DNA of 64,000 nucleotides, taken from the NCBI RefSeq assembly GCF_014646575.1, contig NZ_BMNN01000001.1:868001-932000 (forward strand). Direction: 5' to 3'. A program made the translations under genes and the position numbers. The notes beneath the pieces are model-generated. The model was not told the origin of the DNA. It searched no databases and saw nothing but the letters and a program-made list of their open reading frames with translations. This DNA is from Halopseudomonas pertucinogena (GTDB lineage: Bacteria > Pseudomonadota > Gammaproteobacteria > Pseudomonadales > Pseudomonadaceae). Shown piece after piece: positions 33,604-42,366 of the stretch (within the stretch, counting starts at the first letter, position 1; each line of letters starts with the position of its first letter).

Positions 33604-34728
33604 TCATCCGTGGCCGGGTCGGTTGCCGAAGGGAGCCTCGTTGGCGGACGCGGTCTGCGGGGTACCGGCTACCTGCACTTCCGGCAGGTGGCCGCCGATG
33701 AATTCCAGCTTGCGAATCGGGAAGGCCAGTCTTACCTCCATCCGGCGCAGGGTTTCCAGCAGCTGCAGGTTGATCTCTTCCTGGGTGTCCATGTAGTCGT
33801 TGTAGCCCGGGGTCTGCATGATATGCACGACCTCGAAGGTCAGCTGGCTCTCGTTGAAGGCGAAGAAATGGGCACGGTCGAACTGGGTGTTCTCCATGCT
33901 GTCGATGATGCGCTTTACCTCCACGCTGACCTGGCGCACCTTGTCCACCGGAGTCTGCGGGCTGATGCCGAAGGTGAAGACGATCCGCCGGGTATCCATG
34001 CGCTTGTAGTTGTGCACGGTCTGGCTGAGCAGGTCGGCGTTGGAAATGACGATCTGCTCGCCGCTCAGGGCGCGGATCCGGGTGGTCTTCAGGCCGATAT
34101 GTTCGATGGTGCCTGCGATGTCGCCGAAGACCACGAAGTCGCCGATCTCGAAGGGCTTGTCGATACCGATCGACATGGAGGCGAACATGTCACTGAGCAG
34201 CGTCTGCACCGCAAGGGCGATGGCGATGCCGCCGACCCCGAGGCTGGCGATCATGGCGGTGATGTCCACCCCCAGGTTGGCCAGGATCGACAGCAGCATC
34301 ACTACCCAGATGACCAGGCGCATGATGATACCCAGCAAGGTGGTGGTGACCGGGTTGCGGGTCTTGCCGTCCCGGTTCAGCGTAGTGGTCCACAGCTGCA
34401 CGGCATGATCGGCCCAGAAGGCAATCTGGAAGGCCAGCACGATGAACCAGCCATGGGACATGGCCGACTCCCAGCCGGGAGACAGCTCAACGCTCTTCAG
34501 GCCGATCATCAGGGCAAAGGCGAAAAGCAGCAGACGGCTGGTTTTCGCCAGCATCGCCGAGGCGAAGAAGAAAATCCGCGAGTGGGATTTCTCGTTGCGC
34601 TGCATGAGCTGTCTGCTGACCACGCGCATGGCGACCGCCAGCAACAGATAGACACCCAGCGTGACCACGGCCAGAATGCCCAGCTGTATCCAGAGTTCGC
34701 GGTCGGTAAACAGATCCCAGTACGGCAT
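33604..34728 (-). CDS. MscS-family mechanosensitive channel
   Basis: A 374-aa protein with about five TM helices. The pore-lining TM3 is Gly/Ala-rich (IASLGVGGIAIALAVQTLLSDMFASM), followed by the beta domain (IDKPFEIGDFVVFGDIAGTIEHIGLKTTRIR, then GEQIVISNADLL). The length and extra N-terminal helices fit the medium-size MscS/YbdG-type channels that release solutes on hypo-osmotic shock. Confidence 0.93.
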   Translation of the reverse strand: MPYWDLFTDRELWIQLGILAVVTLGVYLLLAVAMRVVSRQLMQRNEKSHSRIFFFASAMLAKTSRLLLFAFALMIGLKSVELSPGWESAMSHGWFIVLAFQIAFWADHAVQLWTTTLNRDGKTRNPVTTTLLGIIMRLVIWVVMLLSILANLGVDITAMIASLGVGGIAIALAVQTLLSDMFASMSIGIDKPFEIGDFVVFGDIAGTIEHIGLKTTRIRALSGEQIVISNADLLSQTVHNYKRMDTRRIVFTFGISPQTPVDKVRQVSVEVKRIIDSMENTQFDRAHFFAFNESQLTFEVVHIMQTPGYNDYMDTQEEINLQLLETLRRMEVRLAFPIRKLEFIGGHLPEVQVAGTPQTASANEAPFGNRPGHG

Positions 34729-34875
34729 GATGGTCCCCCGTCAGATGAGCTTCGGCCGTCCCTGGCGCAGGTAATCCCTATTTCTGTCGTTGCCCAGCGG
34801 CAGAAGTTCCGGCAGATTTGCCCGCCTGCGAGCTCTTCATTCCCTTTTCATGCGTAATCCGGAGCCCGTTCCAGC

Positions 34876-35124
34876 ATGTATCTCGAATATTTCATCATCG
34901 CCGTCGCCACCCTCAGCGGCCTGTACTTCCACTGGTGGCTGATGGTGCGCATCCGCCGCTGGAGCAACCGGGACCTGGCCCTGTCCATGGCCGGTGAGGA
35001 TCAGGCCAAACGCGATTACATGCTGGAGCAGCTGGCTCGGGCCCAGCGCGAGAAGGTCGGACGCAGGGAGCTGGAAGCCTGGCTGCAGCGGGCCGCGCAG
35101 GCCTACCCCGGGAACAGTTCCTGA
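34876..35124 (+). CDS. Small membrane-anchored protein of unknown function
   Basis: An 82-aa protein: one N-terminal TM helix (YLEYFIIAVATLSGLYFHWW), an arginine-rich junction (RIRRWSNRD), then an amphipathic helical cytosolic tail (YMLEQLARAQREKVGRRELEAWLQRA). I do not recognise a named family. Coding signs are good: a proper ATG, membrane topology with positive-inside residues, and no frame conflict except at the 3' end, which overlaps the convergent helicase gene by 22 bp. Confidence 0.65.
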   Translation: MYLEYFIIAVATLSGLYFHWWLMVRIRRWSNRDLALSMAGEDQAKRDYMLEQLARAQREKVGRRELEAWLQRAAQAYPGNSS

Positions 35125-37424
35125 GTAACCCCCGGCGGTGGCAGCGGTTGCAGCCTGTGGCGCTGCACCTGCCACCAGTCGGGGAACAGGCGGCGCACCC
35201 GGGGCTGGCCGAAGCGGTCGTCCAGCAGCCAGACGACGCCGCGGTCCTCGGGGCTGCGGATCACCCGGCCGGCCGCCTGTACCACCTTCTGCAAGCCCGG
35301 GAACAGGTGGGCGTAGTCGTAACCGCGCCCGAACAACGCTTCCATCCGCTGGCGAACCTGTTCAGTGATCGGGTTCAGCTGGGGCAGGCCGAGGGTGGCG
35401 ATGAAGGCACCCACCAGCCGCTCCCCCGGCAGATCGATACCTTCGCCGAATATCCCACCCAGTACCGCAAATCCCACGCAGTGGCTGGTATCGGTGAAGC
35501 CCTCGATAAAGGCACTGCGGGCGGTCTCGTCCATGGCGGGGGCCTGCGCGCGCACGGGCAGCTCCGGCCAGTTGGCCCGCAACACCTCCAGTACCTGCTG
35601 CAGGTAGCTGTAACTGCTGAAGAACGCCAGGTAATTGCCCGGTTGCTTCCGGTACTGGTGCACTATTACTTCGCAGATGGGCAGCAGGCTGTCCGCCCGG
35701 TCCCGGTAGCGGGTCGACAGGTTGCTGACATAACGCACCTGCAGCTGTTCGGCAGTGAAAGGCGAGGCGACATTCAACCACTGGCTGTCCTCGGGCAGAC
35801 CAAGCATGTCCTGTTGATAGCGGGCAGGGCCGAGGGTGGCGGAGAACAGTGTGCTGCTGTGGGCCGTGGCAAAACGCCCGCGCAGAAAGGGCGCCGGAAG
35901 CAGGTTGCGCAGACACAGGGTGGATAGCCGCCGCCGGCCGGGCTGGCCACGCAGGCTGATGTCGAACAGCGAGTGGTCGCCGAAGTGCTCGGCGAGCCGA
36001 CAGAACAGCAGAGCATCCAGATAGAAGCGCAGCAGCGCAGCGTCATTGCCCTCGGGCTGGTCGGTCAGGTGATCGGTGAGGGCGCTGACCAGCTTCTGCA
36101 GGCTGAGAATGAACAGATCCGGCAGCAGAGGATGGACCTGATATTCCTCCTGCTGCTCACGGGCAAGCTGATTCCAGTGACGGTGCAGCCGGTCCAGCGC
36201 ACCCTTCAAACCGCTGGGTGCGCTCTGGCGCAAGGCAAGAAAGCGCTGTTGGTCCAGCTCGGCGGTATACATGCTGCGTCCGCGCTCGATCAGGTTGTGA
36301 GCCTCGTCCACCAGCAGGGTCACCCGCCAGTCGTTGACCACGGTCAACGCATATAACAGGGCGCTCATGTCGAAGTAGTAGTTGTAGTCGGCGACCACCA
36401 CGTCGGCCCAGCGGCACAGTTCCTGGCTCAGGTAATAGGGGCAGACCTGATGGGTCAGCGCGATCTCGCGGATCGCCTCCCGGTCCAGCCAGCGCCGGTC
36501 GACTGCGGCCTGCCGGGCAGCGGGCAGCCGGTCATAGAAGCCCCGCGCCAACGGGCATGATTCGCCGTGACAGGCACGGTCCGGGTATTCGCAGGCCTTG
36601 TCCCGGGCAATATGTTCCAGTACTCGCAGGGGCATGTCGGCTTGCTGGCGGTGCAACAGGGCAAGTGCATCCAGGGCGAGCCGGCGGCCGGGTGTGCGGG
36701 CAGTGAGAAAGAACAGCCGGTCCAGCTGCTGGCCGGGGAACGCCTTGAGCTGGGGGAACAGGGTGCCGAGGGTCTTGCCGATGCCGGTGGTGGCCTGGGC
36801 CATCAGCGTATGGCCATCCCGTGCGGCGCGGTAGACCGCCGTGGCCAGCTGGCGCTGGCCGGTGCGAAACTGCGGCCAGGGAAATTGCAATTGATCCAGA
36901 CTGGCGTTCCGGGCCTGGCGGTGGGCAGTCTCCTGCTGCGCCCAGGCGAGAAAACGCTGGCACTGCAGCACGAAGAAATCCTCCAGCTCCCCGGCGCTGA
37001 AGGTTTCGCGGTAGGCCGTTTCCTTCTGGGTGAGGACGTTGTAGTAAACCACCGCCAGGTCGATGGCGGGCAGATCCTGTTCAGCGCACAACAGCCAGCC
37101 GTACACCCTGGCCTGGGCCCAGTGCAGCTGCCGCTGATTGTCGGCGATGCGTTCCACCTTGCCCCTGTGGGTCTTGATCTCCTCCAGCAGATTGAGCTGC
37201 GGGTCGTACCCGTCGGCACGGCCAGTCACCAGCAACTCCCGATACTGGCCGGCCAGAGGCAGCTCGCTGAGGTAATGCGGTCCGCGGCGGGCGACCACGG
37301 TCTGGTGCCCGGCGATCCCTTCCTGCGCACTGGGAGCCGGGGTGAAGCGCAGATCGAGATCGCCCGCCCGGGCAGTGAACTCACACAGGGCGCGTACGGC
37401 AATGCGGTAACTCAGCTGCTCCAT
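35103..37424 (-). CDS. RecB/Cas4-like nuclease fused to XPD/DinG-type iron-sulfur helicase
   Basis: A 773-aa protein. Residues about 60-115 show a PD-(D/E)xK nuclease pattern: GRADGYD (D71), EEIK (E82, K84) and QARVYGWLL (Q104). A superfamily 2 helicase follows: Walker A ATTGIGKT (211-218), a four-cysteine Fe-S set C278, C285, C290 and C328 (CPYYLSQ) spaced as in XPD, VADYNYYFD, DEAH (373-376), and a C-terminal motif VI-like QAAGRVIRS. It should be a 5'-3' DNA helicase with an attached nuclease. The start is ATG 37424, 13 bp inside the end of the FAN1 gene, so the two are coupled. Confidence 0.85.
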   Translation of the reverse strand: MEQLSYRIAVRALCEFTARAGDLDLRFTPAPSAQEGIAGHQTVVARRGPHYLSELPLAGQYRELLVTGRADGYDPQLNLLEEIKTHRGKVERIADNQRQLHWAQARVYGWLLCAEQDLPAIDLAVVYYNVLTQKETAYRETFSAGELEDFFVLQCQRFLAWAQQETAHRQARNASLDQLQFPWPQFRTGQRQLATAVYRAARDGHTLMAQATTGIGKTLGTLFPQLKAFPGQQLDRLFFLTARTPGRRLALDALALLHRQQADMPLRVLEHIARDKACEYPDRACHGESCPLARGFYDRLPAARQAAVDRRWLDREAIREIALTHQVCPYYLSQELCRWADVVVADYNYYFDMSALLYALTVVNDWRVTLLVDEAHNLIERGRSMYTAELDQQRFLALRQSAPSGLKGALDRLHRHWNQLAREQQEEYQVHPLLPDLFILSLQKLVSALTDHLTDQPEGNDAALLRFYLDALLFCRLAEHFGDHSLFDISLRGQPGRRRLSTLCLRNLLPAPFLRGRFATAHSSTLFSATLGPARYQQDMLGLPEDSQWLNVASPFTAEQLQVRYVSNLSTRYRDRADSLLPICEVIVHQYRKQPGNYLAFFSSYSYLQQVLEVLRANWPELPVRAQAPAMDETARSAFIEGFTDTSHCVGFAVLGGIFGEGIDLPGERLVGAFIATLGLPQLNPITEQVRQRMEALFGRGYDYAHLFPGLQKVVQAAGRVIRSPEDRGVVWLLDDRFGQPRVRRLFPDWWQVQRHRLQPLPPPGVTQELFPG

Positions 37425-39070
37425 CTGACGTGACAGACCTCCACCGGCATGCCGTGTTCGGCGCAGAAGGCCAGCCAGCGACGTTGATTGTCCTGCAGCC
37501 GGTCGCCGGGACCCTTTACCTCGATCATCCGGTAGCGCTGTTCTCGGGGGTAGAACTGGATCAGATCCGGCATGCCGGCCCGGTGTGAGCGCAGATCCGC
37601 GAGCAGGCGACGGAACCACAGCCGCAGATGCGCGGCCGGCAGGCAGTGCAGTGCCTGCTCCAGCAGCTCCTCAGTGAGCAGGCCCCAGTGGATGAAGGGT
37701 GTCTGGATACCCTGCTTGAGCTCCCATTGCCGGCGGATATGGCTGTGATAGCTGGCGTCCTCCAGCCGCGCCAGGCAGCGCTCGAACTGCGTCCGTCGCC
37801 GGATGTGGAAGTCGTGACTGTACAGATCAGCCGGGGCACTGTGGAACGGATGGAAGAAGGCACCCGGCAGCGGATGGAAGATCGCCTCCCAGCACAGCAG
37901 GCCGAACAGTCCCGGAATCAGGGCGTTTTCCACATAGTGTACCGGTGCTTCGTCACTGCTCAGGTGCTCACACACCGCCAGCTCCACTCCCAGAGGGTGG
38001 GGGCCCGGCAGGGTCAGCTCGATCAGTGCGGCGTCCGCCCCGCCGGTGACCGGCAGCACCGGCTGGCCCAGCTTGCGTGCAAGCCGGCGCTGGGCACGCA
38101 GCACCAGCTGCAGCTCGGCGTCGTCCTCAGGCTCGGCCAGTGCAGATTGCACCAGATCGTAGGCCTGCCGGTGCTGCTGGCGCTTTTCCAGGATACGGAT
38201 CCGGCGCTGACGTGCGCCTCTCCAGCCGCTGCGCTGATACAGCTCCAACGCTGCGTCCAGCTGCTCCTCACGCTCCAGCTGCCGCGCCAGGGTGAACTCC
38301 AGTCGTGCCCGGCGGCTGCCCAGCCAGGGGTTGGACAGGGGTTCATCCCCCAGCAGGGCAACCACGTCTGTGGTCGGCAGACCGTCGTCCAGCGCCTGAT
38401 GGCACCGATACAGATGACGGTAGCCGTTGATATCTTCCCGGCACTGGAAGCCGCGGGAATCCGGCGTAAGCGCCACCTGCTCGTAGCGGAACACCCCGAG
38501 CTGGGTCAGGACGAACTCTTCCCAACCCTGCCGGAGATTGCCGAAGAACATCAGCCGCAGTCCCTCGCACAGGTCGCCCACCAGCAGGGTAAACAGGCGG
38601 GCCGGGTGATCGGGACACCATTGGCAGAAGCTGCCCTGGCCGGGCCGCTGGCTGCGCAGCTGCTCGATCAGCTGGGGTTTGCGCAGGGTATGCAGCCCGG
38701 CAACGGCAGGAAGCAGCGCGAGCAGTTCCTCCCTGCGCAGCAACTTGCCGAGCTCCAGAGCATCAAGCGGGTGGTCTTCGGTGATCCAGCCCAGCTCGAG
38801 CAACGGTGCAGCGGCATCGTGAATGTCACCGATTTCCCCGTAGCGCAGCCGGTCACTGCGAAAATGCGGGCCCTTGCGCATGATCAGTCGCACAAGCAAC
38901 GCCCGTGAGGTCTCGGGCAGAGCAGTAAAGCAACGGATGAAATCCAGCTCCTGCCGATCCAGCAGGTCGACATAGCGTTGCTGCAGCCAGTCCAGCGCCT
39001 GCTGGAAATTGTCCAGATAGTACAGCGGCGCGGGCTGCGGAACGGGAGGAAGTGCAGGCTGGTTGGGCAT
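37412..39070 (-). CDS. FAN1-type structure-specific nuclease (VRR-NUC domain)
   Basis: A 552-aa bacterial FAN1. The N-terminal part is a DNA-binding SAP-like region (LLPAVAGLHTLRKPQLIEQL), then TPR-like helices, then the C-terminal VRR-NUC domain. Catalytic residues are D502 (GMPDLIQF), E517 and K519 (MIEVKG), plus an upstream Glu in ENALIPGLFGLLCWE. FAN1 cuts 5' flaps and helps unhook interstrand crosslinks. It lacks the UBZ domain of the human enzyme, as expected in bacteria. It is directly followed by, and overlaps, the nuclease-helicase gene. Confidence 0.92.
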   Translation of the reverse strand: MPNQPALPPVPQPAPLYYLDNFQQALDWLQQRYVDLLDRQELDFIRCFTALPETSRALLVRLIMRKGPHFRSDRLRYGEIGDIHDAAAPLLELGWITEDHPLDALELGKLLRREELLALLPAVAGLHTLRKPQLIEQLRSQRPGQGSFCQWCPDHPARLFTLLVGDLCEGLRLMFFGNLRQGWEEFVLTQLGVFRYEQVALTPDSRGFQCREDINGYRHLYRCHQALDDGLPTTDVVALLGDEPLSNPWLGSRRARLEFTLARQLEREEQLDAALELYQRSGWRGARQRRIRILEKRQQHRQAYDLVQSALAEPEDDAELQLVLRAQRRLARKLGQPVLPVTGGADAALIELTLPGPHPLGVELAVCEHLSSDEAPVHYVENALIPGLFGLLCWEAIFHPLPGAFFHPFHSAPADLYSHDFHIRRRTQFERCLARLEDASYHSHIRRQWELKQGIQTPFIHWGLLTEELLEQALHCLPAAHLRLWFRRLLADLRSHRAGMPDLIQFYPREQRYRMIEVKGPGDRLQDNQRRWLAFCAEHGMPVEVCHVRWSS

Positions 39071-39137
39071 ACAGTATTGTCGCCATCAGCGGCGGCCGGT
39101 GCAACAGAGCGGCGACGAACGTGCCGCCGGCTGCAGG

Positions 39138-41297
39138 TCAGCCGCGCAGCAGCCGCAGTCCGTTGAAGATCACCAGCAGACTGACGCCCATGTCCGCGAA
39201 GACTGCCATCCACATGGTGGCATGCCCGGTCAGGGTGAGCACCAGGAACACCGCCTTGATGCCCAGGGCCAGGGTAATGTTCTGCACCAGGATGCGCCGG
39301 GTACGCCGGGACAGCCGGATGAAGTCCGGCAACCGGCGCAGGTCGTCATCCATGATCGCCACGTCCGCGGCCTCGATGGCGGTATCGGTGCCGATGGCGC
39401 CCATGGCGAAGCCGATGTCGGCCCGCGCCAATGCCGGGGCGTCGTTGATGCCGTCGCCGACCATGCCGATATGCATGCCCTGGTCGGCCAGTTGCCGAAT
39501 CTGCTCGAGCTTGTCCTCGGGCATCAGCTCGCCCCGGGCCTCGTCGATGCCCACCTGCCGGGCAATGGTGTCGGCGGTGTGCTGATTGTCACCGCTGAGC
39601 ATGAGAATGCGAAGGCCCAGGTCGTGCAACTGGGCAACGGCCTCGACGCTGCTCGGTTTGACCGTGTCGGCCACCGCGAACAGGGCCAGCGGTTGCTGCG
39701 CATTGCTGAGGATGATGACCGTCTTGCCCTGACGTTCCAGCGCTTCAAGTTGAGCCTCCAGCGCCGGTGAGCAGAGCTGCAGTTGCTCCAGCAGGCGGTG
39801 GTTGCCCAGATGATAGGTCTCGCCGTCGACCTCTGCGCGGCTGCCGAGACCGGGCAGGGCGGCGAAGTTTGCCACCTCCTGCAGTGCAACACCTTCCGTG
39901 GCGGCCTGTTCGGCTATGGCTCGGGATACCGGATGATCGGAGCGCTGTGCGAGGCTGGCGGCGATAGTGCGCAGCCCGGCCACTTCCACCAGCGGCAGGT
40001 AATCGGTCTGTCGTGGTGTACCGTGGGTGAGGGTGCCGGTCTTGTCCAGCGCCAGATGGGTCAGCCGGTGGCCCTGTTCGAGAAAATGCCCGCCCTTGAT
40101 CAGGATGCCCCGGCGCGCTGCCGCAGCCAGGCCGCTGACAATGCTTACCGGGGTGGAGATCACCAACGCGCAGGGGCAGGCGACTACCAGCAGTACCAGT
40201 GCGCGGTAGATCCAGTCCGGCCAGGCGCCGCCCAGCAGCAATGGGGGGACCATCGCCACGCCCAGAGCCAGCACGAATACCAGGGGGGTGTAGATACGGG
40301 AGAACTGATCAACGAAGCGCTGGGTCGGTGCGCGGCTGTTCTGTGCCTGTTCCACCGCATGGATGATGCGCGCCAGGGTGGAGTCGGTGGCAGGGGAGCT
40401 GGCGATGTACTCCAGTTCTCCGGCCTGATTGATGGTGCCGGCGAACAGCGGGTCGCCCACGGTCTTCTCCACCGGCAAGCTCTCGCCGGTAATCGGTGAC
40501 TGGTCGGCGCTGGATGTGCCCGCCGCTACCACGCCGTCCAGCGCGATGCGCTCCCCCGGACGCACCCGCACCCGGTCGCCCGCGCCTATGCTGGCGAGCG
40601 GGAGGTTCTGCCAGCTGCCGTCGGCCTGCAGCACGGTAGCGCTGGGTGGGGTAAGGTCGAGCAGGCTGCGGATCGCATTGCGCGCCCGCTCCAGCGAGCG
40701 CGTCTCGATGAGTTCGGCCAGGGTGAACAGGACCATCACCATGGCAGCCTCGGGCCACTGGCCGATCAGCAGCGCACCGGTCACCGCAATGCTCATCAGG
40801 GCGTTGATGTTCAGATCGCGATTCTTCAGGGCCACCCAGCCACGGGCGTAGGTACCCAGGCCACAGAGCGCAACGGCGGCAATGGCCAGCGCGGCCACCA
40901 GCCAGTCAGGACCAGAGGAGAAATGCAGTATTTCGGCGCCCAGCGCCAGGCCGCCTGCTATCGCCAGCCGCCAGCGTTCTGCCAATGACGGGCCGGGCGC
41001 GGGTATGTCGCTCCCGGCGGAGACCGACACCGGGGTGAAGCCCAGATTGCGGATCGCCTCCAGCGCGGGGGCCAGGGCCTCGGGGGTGTGCTCGATGCTG
41101 AGGGTGCGCTCCAGCAGGTTGAAACCCAGCCGACCGATGCCGGGCATACGGCCCAGGCGGTCGGTGATCAGGCGTTGCTCGGTGGGACAATCCATCTGGG
41201 CGATGCGATAGGTGCTCACCGATGTCGTGCCATCGTCCGGCAGCGGCGGGGCTGCCGACGGAAGGGTCGGGTGTTCGCTGCCACAACAAGTGCTCAT
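39138..41297 (-). CDS. Zn2+/Cd2+/Pb2+-exporting P1B-type ATPase
   Basis: A 719-aa CadA/ZntA-like pump. An N-terminal MSTCCGSEH cluster and one HMA domain with MDCPTEQ (Cys-Pro-Thr-Glu variant, C37) are followed by eight TM helices with the metal-site CPCAL, the phosphorylation site DKTGTLTHG, and GDGINDAPALA. It expels divalent soft metals from the cytosol. ATG 41297 has a GGAGGAGG site. The MerR-type regulator (CadR/ZntR) that usually lies beside such genes is absent here. Confidence 0.94.
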   Translation of the reverse strand: MSTCCGSEHPTLPSAAPPLPDDGTTSVSTYRIAQMDCPTEQRLITDRLGRMPGIGRLGFNLLERTLSIEHTPEALAPALEAIRNLGFTPVSVSAGSDIPAPGPSLAERWRLAIAGGLALGAEILHFSSGPDWLVAALAIAAVALCGLGTYARGWVALKNRDLNINALMSIAVTGALLIGQWPEAAMVMVLFTLAELIETRSLERARNAIRSLLDLTPPSATVLQADGSWQNLPLASIGAGDRVRVRPGERIALDGVVAAGTSSADQSPITGESLPVEKTVGDPLFAGTINQAGELEYIASSPATDSTLARIIHAVEQAQNSRAPTQRFVDQFSRIYTPLVFVLALGVAMVPPLLLGGAWPDWIYRALVLLVVACPCALVISTPVSIVSGLAAAARRGILIKGGHFLEQGHRLTHLALDKTGTLTHGTPRQTDYLPLVEVAGLRTIAASLAQRSDHPVSRAIAEQAATEGVALQEVANFAALPGLGSRAEVDGETYHLGNHRLLEQLQLCSPALEAQLEALERQGKTVIILSNAQQPLALFAVADTVKPSSVEAVAQLHDLGLRILMLSGDNQHTADTIARQVGIDEARGELMPEDKLEQIRQLADQGMHIGMVGDGINDAPALARADIGFAMGAIGTDTAIEAADVAIMDDDLRRLPDFIRLSRRTRRILVQNITLALGIKAVFLVLTLTGHATMWMAVFADMGVSLLVIFNGLRLLRG

Positions 41298-41380
41298 GCC
41301 ATTCCTCCTCCGCATGGAGCATACGCGCTCAGGCTGCGCTTTGCATGGCGGGCATGCAACCGACCGTGACGTGCGGCTGG

Positions 41381-41887
41381 CTAGGGTGTCTGCAACAGGG
41401 CGGCCGCGCGCTCCGCGCCCATGGCCATTGCGAGCTTAAGCGCGGTATTGCCTTCGGCATCGGCAGCCAGTGGGTCGGCCCCGGCTGTCAGCAGACGCTG
41501 CAGGATATCCGTGCGATCAAACATGGCTGCATACATCAGCGGCGTTCGGCCCCCCGGCGGGCAACCGTTGACGTCCGCGCCGCGCTCCAGCAGCAATTCG
41601 ACCATCTCCAGATCGCCCTTGAAGATTACCCCAGCCAGGGGCGTCTGGCAGCGCTGGTTGGCCAGCTCGGGGTCGCCCCCGTGATCAAGGATCAGCGCCG
41701 CGGTATCCCGCTGGCCGTTGTAGGCGGCCAGCATCAGCAGGCTGTCGCCGTTGCTGTTGCACAGGTTGGCGGGCAGGCCCTGCTCCAGCAGCTGCTGCAG
41801 CTGGAGCGTATCGCCGTGGCGCGCCATATCGAATACACGGGCGGCAAAAGCCAGCGTCTCGTCGTCAAGTTGGGGTAGATCGGCCAT
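41381..41887 (-). CDS. Ankyrin-repeat protein
   Basis: A 168-aa cytosolic protein with four ankyrin repeats, seen as NGDSLLMLAAYNGQRDTAALILDHGGDP, CQTPLAGVIFKGDLEMVELLLERGADVN, GRTPLMYAAMFDRTDILQRLLTAGADP and GNTALKLAMAMGAERAAALL (written here as separate repeat cores). Stand-alone bacterial ankyrin proteins of this size often accompany catalases or other enzymes; no such partner is nearby. ATG 41887 has GAGG upstream and no signal peptide. Confidence 0.85.
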   Translation of the reverse strand: MADLPQLDDETLAFAARVFDMARHGDTLQLQQLLEQGLPANLCNSNGDSLLMLAAYNGQRDTAALILDHGGDPELANQRCQTPLAGVIFKGDLEMVELLLERGADVNGCPPGGRTPLMYAAMFDRTDILQRLLTAGADPLAADAEGNTALKLAMAMGAERAAALLQTP

Positions 41888-42035
41888 GCCTGAAACCTCG
41901 AAAAAGCGGATGAAGACATTGTGCACCCCGGGGATGTCCCGGGCCATCCCGAATTGCCGGAACGGGACGCAGCGTTCGGGGGTCACAGCTACAAGTATGG
42001 TGCAAATCCGTCATCCGCAAACTGAGAGGTGCATT

Positions 42036-42269
42036 ATGGAGCTTCCCAACAAAGGGCTTCCCGAGCTTTTCGAACAACTGGGTCTGCCGTCCTCCGAGGA
42101 GGATATCGAGCATTTCTTCGCCAACCATTCGCTACCGCAGAACATGCGGCTGGTGGATGCACCTTTCTGGACCCCGGTGCAGGCGGCCTTTCTCAGGGAG
42201 CAGTTCCAGCAGGACGCGGAATGGGCGCCGGTAGTCGATGAACTCAACGTGCGCCTGCACGAGGACTGA
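42036..42269 (+). CDS. DUF2789 family protein
   Basis: A 77-aa soluble, mostly helical protein: GLPELFEQLGLPSSEEDIEHF, then a conserved FLREQFQQDAEWAPVVDELNVRLH. DUF2789 is common in gamma-proteobacteria and has no known role. A GAGAGG site lies upstream. Divergent from the ankyrin gene. Confidence 0.9.
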   Translation: MELPNKGLPELFEQLGLPSSEEDIEHFFANHSLPQNMRLVDAPFWTPVQAAFLREQFQQDAEWAPVVDELNVRLHED

Positions 42270-42366
42270 TCAAGAGGAAGTGCTGAGCCCCGGCTGCACG
42301 AATCTGGCATGATGGGTGGCTTGCCGGCGCAGTCGTTGTCTGCCGGTCCTGTTTCTGGAAAACCCG

